NCBI RefSeq assembly: GCF_036370855.1
Contig: NC_088102.1
Coordinates: 19,201,001 to 19,265,000, forward strand
Origin: Dromaius novaehollandiae
Lineage: Eukaryota; Chordata; Aves; Casuariiformes; Dromaiidae
Reading direction: 5' to 3'
Length of the DNA stretch: 64,000 bases
A program made the position numbers and the translations under genes. Shown here piece by piece: positions 10,096 to 22,245 of the stretch (positions within the stretch are counted from its first letter, which is position 1; each line of letters starts with the position of its first letter). The notes under the pieces were generated by a model. The model made no database searches and was not told the origin of the DNA. It saw only the letters and a list, made by a program, of their open reading frames with translations.

Positions 10096-13000
10096 GTGGG
10101 ACCGTTTGTTTCAGCATGCTGTAAATCAGCTCCATTATACAGTAAGTTATGAGAGTTAGACTGCTCTTAGGCATTCGTATGTGTGTGTTTGAGTGGAAAT
10201 CTAAAGAGCAAACAAAAGCTTTGAAGAACTTCAGAGTTCCTAGTAGAGCTACTTCTGAGAGAAGGAGAAAATCCTCTATAGAAGCAGTATAAGAGGCTTC
10301 AGTCCTTAAGTCCTAAGAGGTCTTTTGAACTGCAGAGAAAATACCATGGCTTAGAGGTTCCCTTTCTTATTCCCCAGCTGCATTGGTGGATTTTGTTCCT
10401 CTGTTAGAAATCGAATGTGTTCTATGTTTCAGCCAGTGCTCTCCCACTGAAAAAACATAGCATTTTATTGCCTTGATTCTCTCTTCTTTTTTAGACTATT
10501 TCACAGACTATTTTAAGTTACCTTCAAGATTGTTTTTATTGAAAGATTAGTGGAAAATATTTTTTTTTTGCTCTTTTTTTTCCTGTATTTACTTTGTGCT
10601 GGAAAACTGTTTTGTAAATACTTGTTCTAACAGTTTCCGACATATGTCTTTTAGATTATCCTGTTAACTGTGGGGGTCTTTCACACAGCAATGGGGGGGG
10701 GGGGAAATTATCTATGGAACTTATGAGAAGGCGTAGTACTTGAAAATTCTCCATTATCATTTAATGTAATTGTTCTCTTTCACCTTCCATTTGTAAGGAA
10801 GAAGAGTGCATGGTCCTCCTAGCTTTGGTCTAACAAGCTATTTCTTGTGGTAATATAACAGGATTCTAGTAAGGAATGGATTTGCAAACGTAGGATAAAG
10901 GAAAAAGCAGCGTTAGGATGTTCTGTTCTCCTTGGATTCTCTCACTTTCTGTTCTTTGTTCATCCTCCCTTCTGTGCAAATAGAAGGAAGTAACTGGTTG
11001 CCCTTTTTAACTGTTACTGTAGACAAATGTAAATTTTTTTTTTAATTAAAATCTCTTGCATTAAACCAATTACAGTTACAGCTGTACAGCCTTATAATTT
11101 GTCACATGGTAAACAAGTTGTTTTTATGCTGGTCATTACCAAGCCAAGTGCCAGTTTCCAGCCTGCATTTCATTATTCCTTTTTATCACTGTTCTTGATG
11201 CATGTTTTGCATTAATAATATTACTAAGGCAGGCTACCTGGAAAATAATACAGAGTAATGACTATTTAAGCTGAAGAAACAGAGTGGAAGATGCCTGCCC
11301 TTGTAAGTATTTCACATTATCACATACCTCCTGAGAGTTTTGTGATTTTAAGTCATGAGTCTTGCTAGTCCCATTTTTCATGACTTTGCTGCCACATTAT
11401 CATCATAAAAAAGTTCAAGAATAATTCTCTTAACTTGTTTAATCAAACCAATATAGGAGAGGATCTAACTAGAATAAAATTTACCATTTTTATATCATCG
11501 ACTTGAAGAAAAAATATTAACATGTTTAATATGGGGAAACTTTAGTATAATGTGGAAATACCAGTGATAACGGCTTCATGCATTCTTTCAAATAGGAAAG
11601 TCTTTGTTTTATCTATGCATGCAAACCAAAGTAGTCTTTGTGTTAATACACTTTTTGGCAGTGATTTAAAAAAGAACAACAACAAATCCATATGTATGTG
11701 TGTATACATACATATCATACACATATGACATTAAAAACATGCTACGTATGTTTTATTTTTTTTTTTCCCCCTTCCAGTAAATTTTGGAGATTGTTGCCTT
11801 GAGTAGTTTTCTCTCAGCTGGAAAATTCCTAATTTTCTTTCATAGAAAATAATATATTAGAATTACCAGCCTAGTAATTCTTAAAGTAAGGGAAATTTTG
11901 TTACCTTGTTTTGTGCTGTGTTGGGCCATTATATACTGCTGAATTTATTTGGAGTCTTGCAGAGCTTAAATATGGAAACCAAAAAAGATGCATATAATTT
12001 GGCAATATGTAATAAAAATAACGGAATAAATAGCTACTGTTTTTTATTTAAAGGAAAAAAATGATTTGCACAAGGCATGTTGTTTGCAGCAGTGTTTACA
12101 GCAACACTGAGTCTTGGATTATTGTATGCATTTGTCACAAACATATAAGAATATGTTTTGTTTTAATTTCAGTATCTGAAAGTTTCAGATATCTAACTCT
12201 GAAATACATTTTGTAACAAGTAATTGTTAATCCATGTTTCAGTGTAAGTGTGTAAGAAATATGCCTTTTGTTTGCTGGTTGTGTTAGATGATCTGCTAAA
12301 AGGCCTATTTAAGCAAATTTACTCCATGTTGGGAGTTCAGCCAAGTTGCTAAAACTGTCAGACATTTTGCCAAGCAGAAGAAAATTGTATCAAGTGATTA
12401 AAGACTTGTTTTCCTTGTAGGAAATGATTATTAGAAGATAACTGACAATTGTTTCATACATAAAAAGGGGCATTTATCATTCAGTAAGTGCCCACATTTA
12501 AGTAATTTGAGGTGATTCTTTGCTTTCTTATTGAGCTCATGACTTTGGTTAAATCTAATTTCTTTCTTAAGTGCTTACAGATGTTATACGTCATCCTTGA
12601 GCACTGATAGTGAATTAATGTTTTTTCCACCCCTGTGTTAAGATTCCCATTAAACAGTTCCTCACAGATTAGATGTTAAAATTAAAAGCGTTTGCACACG
12701 TTTCTGGCAGCCTGTGCAAACTGCCTATGAAAAGATTATACTTTCTTGTTCCCTGGTGGTCAGCTAATAAATATTACTGTGAATATTCACAGTAACAACA
12801 ACAATGTTTTCTAACTCTCCTAAGCAAGCAGATGGAAAACACCCTTTTTTGCTTTCTGTAGCCATTTTTATTTAAGTTCTTCTATACTTCTTCCCCCCTC
12901 CCCTTTCTCATTCATTGAGAATCATATACAACTGTTTCCCCTTTGAGGAAACATGATGCAGCTTTATTGCAGCTGAAAGCTCACATTCATGTGGAATGTT

Positions 13001-16000
13001 ACACCAAAAAGGAAGTCTTCCTTTTTTTAATGTCTGCTTCTGCCAATTCTCTTTCCTCTTGCCACAGCAATATTTTCTTCCAATGTGAATTTACAATATT
13101 TAGAGTTCCTCCTATAGCTATAAAGGCTTAGGAATGTCTAACTACCACCATTGGCATGACTGTTGTGGTTGCAAAAACTGAGTGTATGTTCTTCCAAATC
13201 AGCTAACTACACATGGAGATTAAAAAGGTCTTTCAAATGTTTGCATGTAGTTGTGGAGTTTAGGGCTGTAAATGGAGTGACATCTGAAACTGTAGAAGCT
13301 AAACAGGTGAAGATTAACCCCAAGTCAGAAGTTCAAGGTAAAAAAGAGCGGGGTGGAGGGGCATCACAAATGCCATAGTGCTGTTGTCACTTATGAGTGG
13401 GACTAGAAAAATATGGCCATATGAAAAATCACATGGAGATAGTAGCATGGTTCCAGAAGACTTGTTTCTCAGTACAGGGAAAATAAACTGATAAATTTAA
13501 TACATTTACATGTGGTCATATTTGACATTTGTAACTGGCAAATTTACAACTGTGTTCATTATGCTAATAATAAAAGAACAATTTCCATTAAAAAGATACC
13601 ATATCTGTTGCTAGAGATTGGAGCTTTGCTACATTAAAAGAAGAAAAGTTCAAACCTAATGTCTTCTCAAGCTTTTAAGGACTTGACTAAGTAAGTTACA
13701 CCTTCAAGTCTGTTCAGCCACAGACCAACCAAGCTCAGCCCCAGAGAATGAAAACAGTCTAGATAATGATGTTTGCAATAGATGCTTTGTAGTCACCAGA
13801 GGTAGCAGCTGTAAGAAGGTCTATAGTGATCTTCACTTTTGCTTTAGTAAGCTGAATTTTGTCCTACATGGATAAAGATAGGAAGAGATGGCTGTAACTT
13901 CCTAATCAACAGTAGAAGCTATGGCCTGAACTTTGTCTCTTTATCTCAGATCATAGAGAGAGGATCTAAGGGATAGTTTTGTTTTGATTTAAGATGGGAG
14001 AAACAACTTGACACTTTAAGTGACCAACAACCTCAGGAGCATACCCTTTTCTTCCTCCAAACATCAATCTACTGTGAAATATTAAGTGTAAAGGTTTTAC
14101 AGTTTGAACTATGTAGGACTGAGTCTCAGCATAAATATTTTGCTACAGTCCTAGACACTGTACAGTCTCAGTGGTTCTAATACATGGTGAAGCAGAAGAC
14201 CTGAAAGGAACCTGGTATGCACAGAGTCCTCACTCAGGTATTTCCAATATAGTGTTTTTTAATGAAGTCTAGTTTTGCTCTGGCAGGACCCAGCCTGTGT
14301 TGGGACTTAAGCCCCCTGTTCTGAAGAAGGGTTTTGTACTGACCTTCAGTTTGTTATATTCTCAAATTTTCTTAGGTATTTTATGGTACTGGTAAGAAAA
14401 TGCATGGTCATTTACCACAGAGGAGTTAACACATTTCATGAGGCTTTGAAAACAAGTCAAAATGACAAACTATTGGGCCAACAAATTTGCTAATTGAAGA
14501 TATATTAATGCATAATAGTGAAACCCAGCTATAATGTTTGTATGGGGCATATATTTGAATAGGTAAGTCATGCATGCAGGTCCTAAGAGATAGGCTTCTT
14601 GTGTGTAACCTGCACAGGATTAACCTAACCTACCGAAAGTAGATTTTTATGTACTTCCTGCAAATGAATGAGAAGACAAAATACATTTGCTAGCTTTCAC
14701 ATTCCTGTATTGAAGTTTAGCTAAAATGTGCATCTGATAGAAAAAGCTTAAAGGTGAACTGTTTCCAGAGAAAATGGTGGTGTTCTTTGCTGGTTATCAA
14801 GACTAGGAAGTATATTTGGGGATGTACCTAGCTGTTTGTGAGTATTCTGAGAAAAGCAAAAATAATCATCTAGCATATACAATATAAGACTTTTCTTCCT
14901 AAGAAGAAAAACTAATAGCCAAATAAAAGAGGATTTTTGTGTTGTTTTTTTGCATCAAAACCTCAGCTTCACAGAGCTGCCAACTTGTGTCTTGTGGAAG
15001 GGTTAAGTCATGTGAGACAGACCTCAAAATCGTTCTAGAATATTGTACTTCTGAAATGTTAAATGTGAAAATTTTTTCTACGTTATTAGGAAAAAGTAGA
15101 AGAGTTTTACTTTGTTTCCAGTCTGTTTCTAGGTTCTTGAAAAGCACATCTATGTTTGTTCTACCATTTTTTTTAAACCTACTGTAGTACCGAAAAAGGT
15201 ATTTACATGCATTTTGACAGTACGTTTGTTACTGCTGAAAAGTATGAGATGGACTGTTGTCTTCTGCTTATCCCCAGAGAAATACACCTAAAGACTAAAC
15301 ATTTCCTTTTTAACAGGCTTATTGATACATATTAGGCTTTGAGAAGACCATTCTTGTTGCTAAGAAAGCAGCGTTGCAGTTTAGTCTCAGTGATCAGTAC
15401 TTAACATGGCTGCTAAACTTGGCAGCAGCAGGGAGTTTTTGCATGTATATCAGATGGGAATTGCAATGAAAGAAATTATATGCAGCTCTATACCTACAGC
15501 AGTGTTTGACAGGGAATGGACTAGAAAATAGTATTTCTTCATGGCTCAGTCTATTTTGAAATGCTTGGAGTTGACTATTTGTTTGAATGAAAGAACCATT
15601 TAAAAAGCGTAAGTATGATGAGTAGAAAAGATTATATTTCAGTTAAGGCGAACTATTATCAGAGGCTTTTGACAACGATTGACAGAACATAACTTAGAAA
15701 CCCTCTGCCATGTATGGCATTTCAGCAAGCGCTGTCAGACTACTGGCTACTGAACTGATCAGTAGTACCTGAGAGACAGAAACGACTAGCCCTTTTTTTT
15801 TTTGTGTTTGTTAACATAGTAAGTGAGTCTGAAACTTACTTCATCAACAACCTAAAAAGTGAATCTGTTTCCCTTTATGTAAAAGAAATGTAAACCTTCT
15901 GAGAGCTGTCTGGATGCAGTTTGAATATGATCCAGTATCATTAAGGTAAGAGAAATCCTGGCAGTTCTTCTGTGTGGTTAACCATAAGTTTTTCATTTGC

Positions 16001-18327
16001 AACATCAGATGCAGCCTATGTTTCACACCACTAAATTGCAAGACATTAGTATATGACCAGATTTTGGGCACAGCCCAAAAGGGTTTTATAGATTTGAGGC
16101 AGCTAGGCAATATTTCTTTTATAATGTTATGAAATGGTAGCTATTTATTATCCATCACTGTAGCACGGCCACTTCATATCTAGTGTTTGTTCGTGGAATA
16201 TTTAGTAGTCCCAGGAGCCAAGGAAAAGAACCACATAACACAAAATGCTGTGCATTTCGTTGTCGGGCAGCTTTTTATGAAGGCTATTCTATCACACAAG
16301 CAAAGTCAGGTGATTAAACTTGACACAGTAAAAGCAAACCAGTGGTAGCTCATGACTTGCTAGAATGGGAAGTTCTTCTAAACATAATCCTCTGAGAACA
16401 GGAAGCCAAGACTTAAAAAAAAGTTTAGTTTGAAGTGTTATAAGTTAGGGAATATGGAGATAAGTACATGCTAAGGTTTTGAGAATTTGACCTTTGGATA
16501 TCGGCCAGAGAGAGAGTCTAGGGTAACAGTGCTGCAGAAGCCCATGTTAAGTTTGGCAGAGGCACCTGGTTTTACGGCACTAAATAAAAAGGACCTTTTA
16601 GATACTCTGAGTCCACGTGGTCCCTGAACACTAACCATCATATTAGGAATAAAAGTATATTTAGCTTAAGTAACTAAATGGTAACTGGATGTAAATAAAA
16701 CAACAGCAAGAGGTAGTAGGAGTTTTAAGCAGGTAAGCCAGCTGGTAAGAGTTCCTAAACAGGAACAGTGCAGAATGCGTAGTTCAACCTATGCAAAAGG
16801 TGTGAGCTGCAAACATTCTTTCTCAGGAGAATTTGTAAGGACCATAAGAGTGATCTTGAATGCTTTTAGATGCAGGTGTCTGAGAAACTGCATATAGGAA
16901 GGGAAATGAAGGAATCTGCATTCAGCAGCTCATGGAGGGGAGCCTACCACGTGAGAATGCTGGTTGAAGAACTGACTTCTATGTAAAAATGTTTGCCTGC
17001 CTCTTCCAACAATTTTCTCTAATGTTACAAGGTATTAAAGTGCTCTGTCTTGAGTGAAGCTTTTGTTCATAATCAAAGGGTGGTTTTGAGTTAAAAGCAA
17101 TCACTGAGTTGGGTCTGATTCATCTGTATATTGCAGTTTACATGGAATGCCATGGATCCAACACTAAATTGTATCAGGAGCAAAAAGATAGCAAAGGAAA
17201 TAGCTTGAGTGGAAGACTGGAGCATTGAAAAACATCCATCAAAAGTGAAACTTTTTCTGGAAATACAGTTGGAAAATATTTAGACTGCACTTTGCTCTGT
17301 ATGCTCAAGTAGTGGGTGCCAATAAAAATGAAGACAAACAGAAGATTGCCTTATTTTTGACAATAGGAGAAGCAGATGTGTTTAAGAGTTTTCAGTTAAC
17401 TTAGAGGAGGCTTATTATGAAACTACAAAAATTTGAGGAGTACAGCACTCTAAATAAAAAGAATGAGTCATAAGTAGACTTGCCAGATCTGTCTGGACCC
17501 AAACCCAGACTCTGAATAGCATACTGTCTGCAGAGTACTCTGGATCATGGACATATGGAGTGCCACCTGCAGGCAAAGGTCACATAGGTGGTAGACTCTG
17601 TGGGGCTTCAACAGAGCAATGACTGTGGCATGCTGCCCAGAACCTGCTTACTTGGAATGGGAGTTCAGGGAGCCCTCAGCACTCTGGCTAAAGTGTTCCT
17701 CCCCTGAATTCAACCAGTGGCTTCAACTTCCTTGTGCTGGTGCTTTTAAAAGTTGGATGCTTTACAAGCATCCTGAAACCTGCAGTGCACCAGCCAAATG
17801 TGGCTGGTAAATCTAGTTACAAGAGAGAAAAGTTTTCCATTAGAAACTAAAATGGGAAAAGGAAACATCAGAAAATAACTGAACTAATCAAAACCTTGAA
17901 GGGCCAAACCTTTCAGTTCTGTAGGTATAAACAAAATCCTGATGTGAGACCAGACTCTAATTGAATCCAGCCTATAACTCACAGGAAGAAGGGTACATCT
18001 ACTCTGTCACAGTGACGTGGTCTTGACTTTGTGCTTGATGCTTTGTCCCCCAGTTGCCTCCAGTACCTATATGTCCATGTTTGCTGCCAAAAATCCAGTG
18101 CAGAGGAGATGGGTTGGTATTTAGAAGTTTCACTTCAAAAAGCAGTCGGACTTGCCTTCTTGGGCCTTCCCTCTTTCCCTCCCTTTGTCTTCTAAAGGTG
18201 TCTCAGGAGACCTCCTGACTTCATGTTCCTGTGCCAAGACCTGTGGGAATAACTGAGCCCCAGTCTCTGTTCCATGATTGCTTCTGGGGGCTGCAAAGGG
18301 TGCCTACACAGGCTATAGACTAAATCC

Positions 18328-18330
<3 letters not shown>
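10096..18330. other. Intergenic, no gene recognised
   Basis: About 8.2 kb of AT-rich intergenic DNA. All open frames are short and lack family resemblance or splice-consistent structure. It contains a 12-G run (10693-10704), many short T and A runs, and a perfect 22-bp palindrome at 12774-12795. Confidence 0.65.
12774..12795. repeat. Perfect 22-bp palindrome
   Basis: The half TTACTGTGAAT is followed immediately by its exact reverse complement, with no spacer. The flanking bases (A at 12773, C at 12796) do not extend the match. Function unknown; by its shape it could bind a dimeric regulator or be chance. Confidence 0.9.

Positions 18331-18331
<1 letters not shown>

Positions 18332-18358
<27 letters not shown>
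18332..18358 (+). repeat. A27 homopolymer run
   Basis: 27 consecutive A residues. It could be an old retroposed tail, but I saw no AATAAA and no recognisable retrocopy directly 5' of it, so I record it as a simple repeat. Confidence 0.85.
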
Positions 18359-18899
18359 CCTACCCAAGATTTTGCTGGGAAAATTTCCTGCTCACTATTC
18401 ACAGGTGCTGGTTAGGAGATGACTGGAGGCCATTTCAGTTGCATGGAATGAAAGACTAAATTTAAAAATAAGAAATCTGTATACCATGTATCGCAGCTGG
18501 CTTTCTGAGACGCCTAGTTGATAAGGATAATCTCTAAGAACATGTATGCCTAACAGACCTTAAACCTCTTGTGCTGTGTGGCCCTCCCCCCAGGTCTGGA
18601 ACAAAATCACCCAATGGAGCCCCAAAGCCAGGCTATGGTGCCTATAGCTGCATGGAAATCAAGGACAGTAAGGAGAAACACAAGCTTCATGTGTGATAGA
18701 GCCCCCAGAAACCCCAGATGGACTGTGCAGGAACAAGTCAGAGCTCTGGTGAGTGGCTTCATCAACACACTCCTGTTAATGAGCAGCCTAGAGATCAAGG
18801 CACATCTGCTGAATTCTTTTTGTAGTAAGGGAACCAGAAGTACTAACGGTATCATGGATGTCAAACATCATATACTCAGTCATCACATCATGATGTTTT

Positions 18900-20120
18900 C
18901 CAGTTTCAGTTCTTTAACCATTCCTAAAATACTGCTTCGATCATTTCTGAGTATCGAGACTGCGTTTTTATAGAACTATTATAACTCCAAAATCTCTCCT
19001 ATTACTTGCCTGTGTGAAGTCTTTCCCTCTTACTGCATGGCAGCTTGGTTTCTTTAGCAGCATTTGACAAGATGAATGTTATTGAAAGTCTTTTGGAAAT
19101 CTTAGTAGATTATATTGTCTGGATCTCCCTTGTCTGCATACTCCCCGACTCCTTCAGAAAGTTCCAGTGGATTTGTGAGATATGACTTCCTGTTATGATA
19201 GTCACAATAACTTTTCCTCAGCTAACAGCAGACTTAAGTTCAATAACTCAATTTTTAATTATAATTTCTACCATTTTGCCTCATAGAGTGGATTTACTGT
19301 TCTGAATTTTATTAAGTGGTACATGGAAACCTTTTAAAAATAGTATCTTACTTGGTATTGTCTGTTCTTCTAGCACTAAGGCAATTTTCTGAGAGGTCAC
19401 CCTTACAGTAAATAATTCCATACCTTCACATTTAATTCAGTTACGACGCTTAATTTCTAAATGTCAAATGAGTCCTGATGAGTTGTTACACTTCATTTTG
19501 TTGATTTGTTCTACAACCTTTTCTTCTGGCACTTTAATTTTAGGCAGATCCTCCCATGTATCATCCTTCTTAGAGGGGAAAAAAAAAAAAGAAAGAAAAC
19601 AACTATGGAAACCTCCTGAAATTTCTTTAGCAAATGTAGATGAAGAAGACTCGCTTAGTTTTCTGCTGTGATTTTATCTTTCTAAGCACTATTTTTATAC
19701 CTTGTTCATCTGTTGGCTTTGCAGACTGTTTGGCAGTTTTCCTGCTCTTGATGTGTCTGCAAAAGAATTTATTATTAGCTTTTATGCCTCTTACAATTTG
19801 TTTCTCAAACTCTATCTTGGCCTGTTTTCTTGTGTTCTTATATTTAACCCGTCAGGGTTTGGGTTCTTTTTTATTTTCCTCATTTGGCACAACTTCAGCT
19901 TCTCGAGTTTTGCTCTCTTTAACAGTGGACTTTGCTTTATCAGGCTCCAGCTGTGGAGACTGCAACAGTACAGTGCCCCTCTGCTGGGAGAAGGGCCTAG
20001 GTCCACCCATTTTTCATATGGCTGCTTGAGGTTCTGGGCCCCAACAGGACCAGAATGGACGTGGAGCCACTCTGAACAGCCAGGCTGCTTCAGCAGGAGC
20101 AGCTCCAGGTACTTCTGAAA
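18900..20120 (-). mobile_element. Degraded LINE (CR1/L2-type) reverse-transcriptase remnant
   Basis: Read on the minus strand, broken frames line up with the ORF2 order of CR1/L2-clade LINEs. First comes a basic linker at 19816-19760, with IEFEKQIVRGIKANNKFF followed by a lysine/arginine-rich RHIKSRKTAKQ stretch. Then DLPKIKVPEEKVVEQINKM at 19550-19492, which resembles the usual pre-RT segment before NKSPGPDG. Finally a DPDNIIY-stop-DFQKTFNN block at about 19130-19058, which resembles the DVVYLDFQKAFD RT motif. Several stops and frameshifts separate them, so the copy is dead. Placement to CR1 versus L2 or L3 is uncertain and the outer limits are approximate. Confidence 0.72.
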
Positions 20121-22228
20121 ACCTTGTGCTGTGAGCACCAGCACAAGTCAAAGCAAAGCCCAGAAGATAAAGAAAAGAAACACAATCTGTGCAGTAAATT
20201 GCATCCTTTTGCAAGGGTTTGCAAACACTGCAGCACACGAACAGCAGAACTAAGCAAACCATAATAGCGCCCCACCTCAATGGAAATCCTCGCAAAACTG
20301 GCCCCTACAGGATTCTGCATTGCTGCCTCATTGGTTTCCTCATTGCTGCAGGACAGGAGTGAATAATAAGCCTTAAAACAAAAAGACAGCATTTGTCATA
20401 TTTATCACCCAGTTTCGTAGCCAATTTATTTCCAAACAATATGGTTAACTTACAAAACCCTAAAAGTAAACTGGTAAATTCTGAAATGATGTAATCCCTG
20501 CTGTGGGAATATGAGCACGAAATGTAGTAGTCAGAAAAAAGACTTAGAGATATAATTTCTAATAATGGGGTGGAAAATTACTGTTTTAAAAACACAATTT
20601 TACTATACATCTCACATAGAAGACCGCTCACCAAAGAGCAAAAATCCGAAACAATTGAAGAGTTTAAAAATGTCTTCTGAGGTTAGCAAAGCAGTCAAGA
20701 AAGTACAAAAGAGAGTCCAAATTAGCCCTTTCCTCACATGCAAATTTTTGATGCTCTTATATTCATCTAAAAGAAAGTTGTGTAGGCGTATAATCCTGGG
20801 AAATATATAAAGAAAGGAACCGAAAACGTAGACAGCCTTGCTGATTGTTTTATGGGAAAAAGAAGCCAGGAGTCTTTCCTTATGTGTATACCTATAAGAA
20901 TGAAACACACGTTTAAAAAGTGAATGTTTTCCACTGCTTGGAAGGAGAAAAGCTCTGGAAGAGAGGCCTGATGCCAAATATCTTTCTACTCTGGGTGCAT
21001 CAGCAGGGTTCTGGCAGGTGCTCTTACAAAAATAGTGCACATACTTGTGAACACTCGCTTACATCCCCTTTGGGAGATGGTGTTTCCACAAACTCGTTTG
21101 GGTTTGTTCAGAACCTAAACTTTTAATGGAAGTGCGGAATATGCTTGATGCTACAGAGGGTGATCTTTTGCTCTAGATAAAAACAAAGCAAATTGCCTAA
21201 GCAGACTAAAAGAAGCATTAAAAAAAGGAGAACCGCCAAAATAGAAATTCTATGTGATGGAAATAACGTACTTTTTGAAAAGAGGGTGTACAGCAGATGC
21301 AGGTGGAAGACAGCAAGGCTGGTGCTTTACCAGCATGCATGCCCCAGCAAACCGGGAAGGCTGCCAGGTTAATTCGGAAGGGTGAACTCCTGTCTCGTCA
21401 GCTGCTCTGACATGCACCCTGAGGCTGTTGTGAGCAGATGTGCCCAGTGAATGTGGCATGGTGTGCAAGTTAGTAAAGAACTTGAGAAACTGCAAAAGAG
21501 GTTAGAATCTTGAGGGGGTTAAGGACAAAGCTAAGTTGTCCGTGAATATTTCTAAGGAAGGTTTTGGTATATCTAACTGGTTATAATTGGAGACCAATGG
21601 CCTATGTACCACAGGCACTTGCAAACACTGATTGTAAGTTTACTCAAATAAAGAAATAGACTTTAGCCTTAGTCCAGGGGTATTAAAAGTTTTATGGCAT
21701 TGTTTTTAGCCACACTGTCTAGAGCGTTTGACAAAAATGCAGGTGGAGAAAAGTTGGCAGCCTAGATTATGTACATGTCAATCTTATAAAATAAACAAAA
21801 ACAAATTGGAAGTTCTGCTTTGTTTCAGGCAAAATGTGACCTATGGTTACCAGAGCTATGCTCAGGATGAGACTGAACAGAAAGAAAGTACAAGTATTAA
21901 GAGAGTGGCTGGGGCATCGCATTTTCAGATACCAACAGCAACTCAAGGTGGATCTCCGAGTTCTCAAGAAGATATTTCGGCTTTAGGTACAGGATGATGT
22001 TTAATATGCTTTTTACAGGAATATAGTTTTAAAATGATACATGAAGGTCATTCAAGGATTGAAAAATCAAAGAGAAAAGCCAGAGATATTCTATACTGTT
22101 GCAAAATAATAATCCTGAGGAACCTGTTACAGCTTGTCACATGCACAAAAAAGGCTGTGAAAGACCTGCATTTTTCCTAGGGAAAATAATCTAAAGCTTT
22201 TAGGTTGCTTATTTGCTTTACTTCTGTT
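20121..22228. other. Intergenic with unassigned coding-like fragments
   Basis: No identified gene. Two short plus-strand stretches look more protein-like than their surroundings. One at about 21175-21240 reads KANCLSRLKEALKKGEPPK then a stop. The other at about 21826-21988 is followed by a GTACAG that could be a donor. I could not match either to a family. They may be old transposon or pseudogene pieces, or chance. Confidence 0.35.
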
Positions 22229-22245
22229 GGGGGGGGGGGGGGGGG
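22229..22245 (+). repeat. G17 homopolymer run
   Basis: Seventeen consecutive G, followed by AGAGAGGGGGA. It is a potential G-quadruplex former and a likely sequencing or length-variation hotspot. Confidence 0.9.

Noticed and set aside
18569..18973. 134-codon plus-strand open frame
   Set aside because: Not recognisable as a protein; it lies opposite the eroded minus-strand LINE neighbourhood and probably reflects chance.
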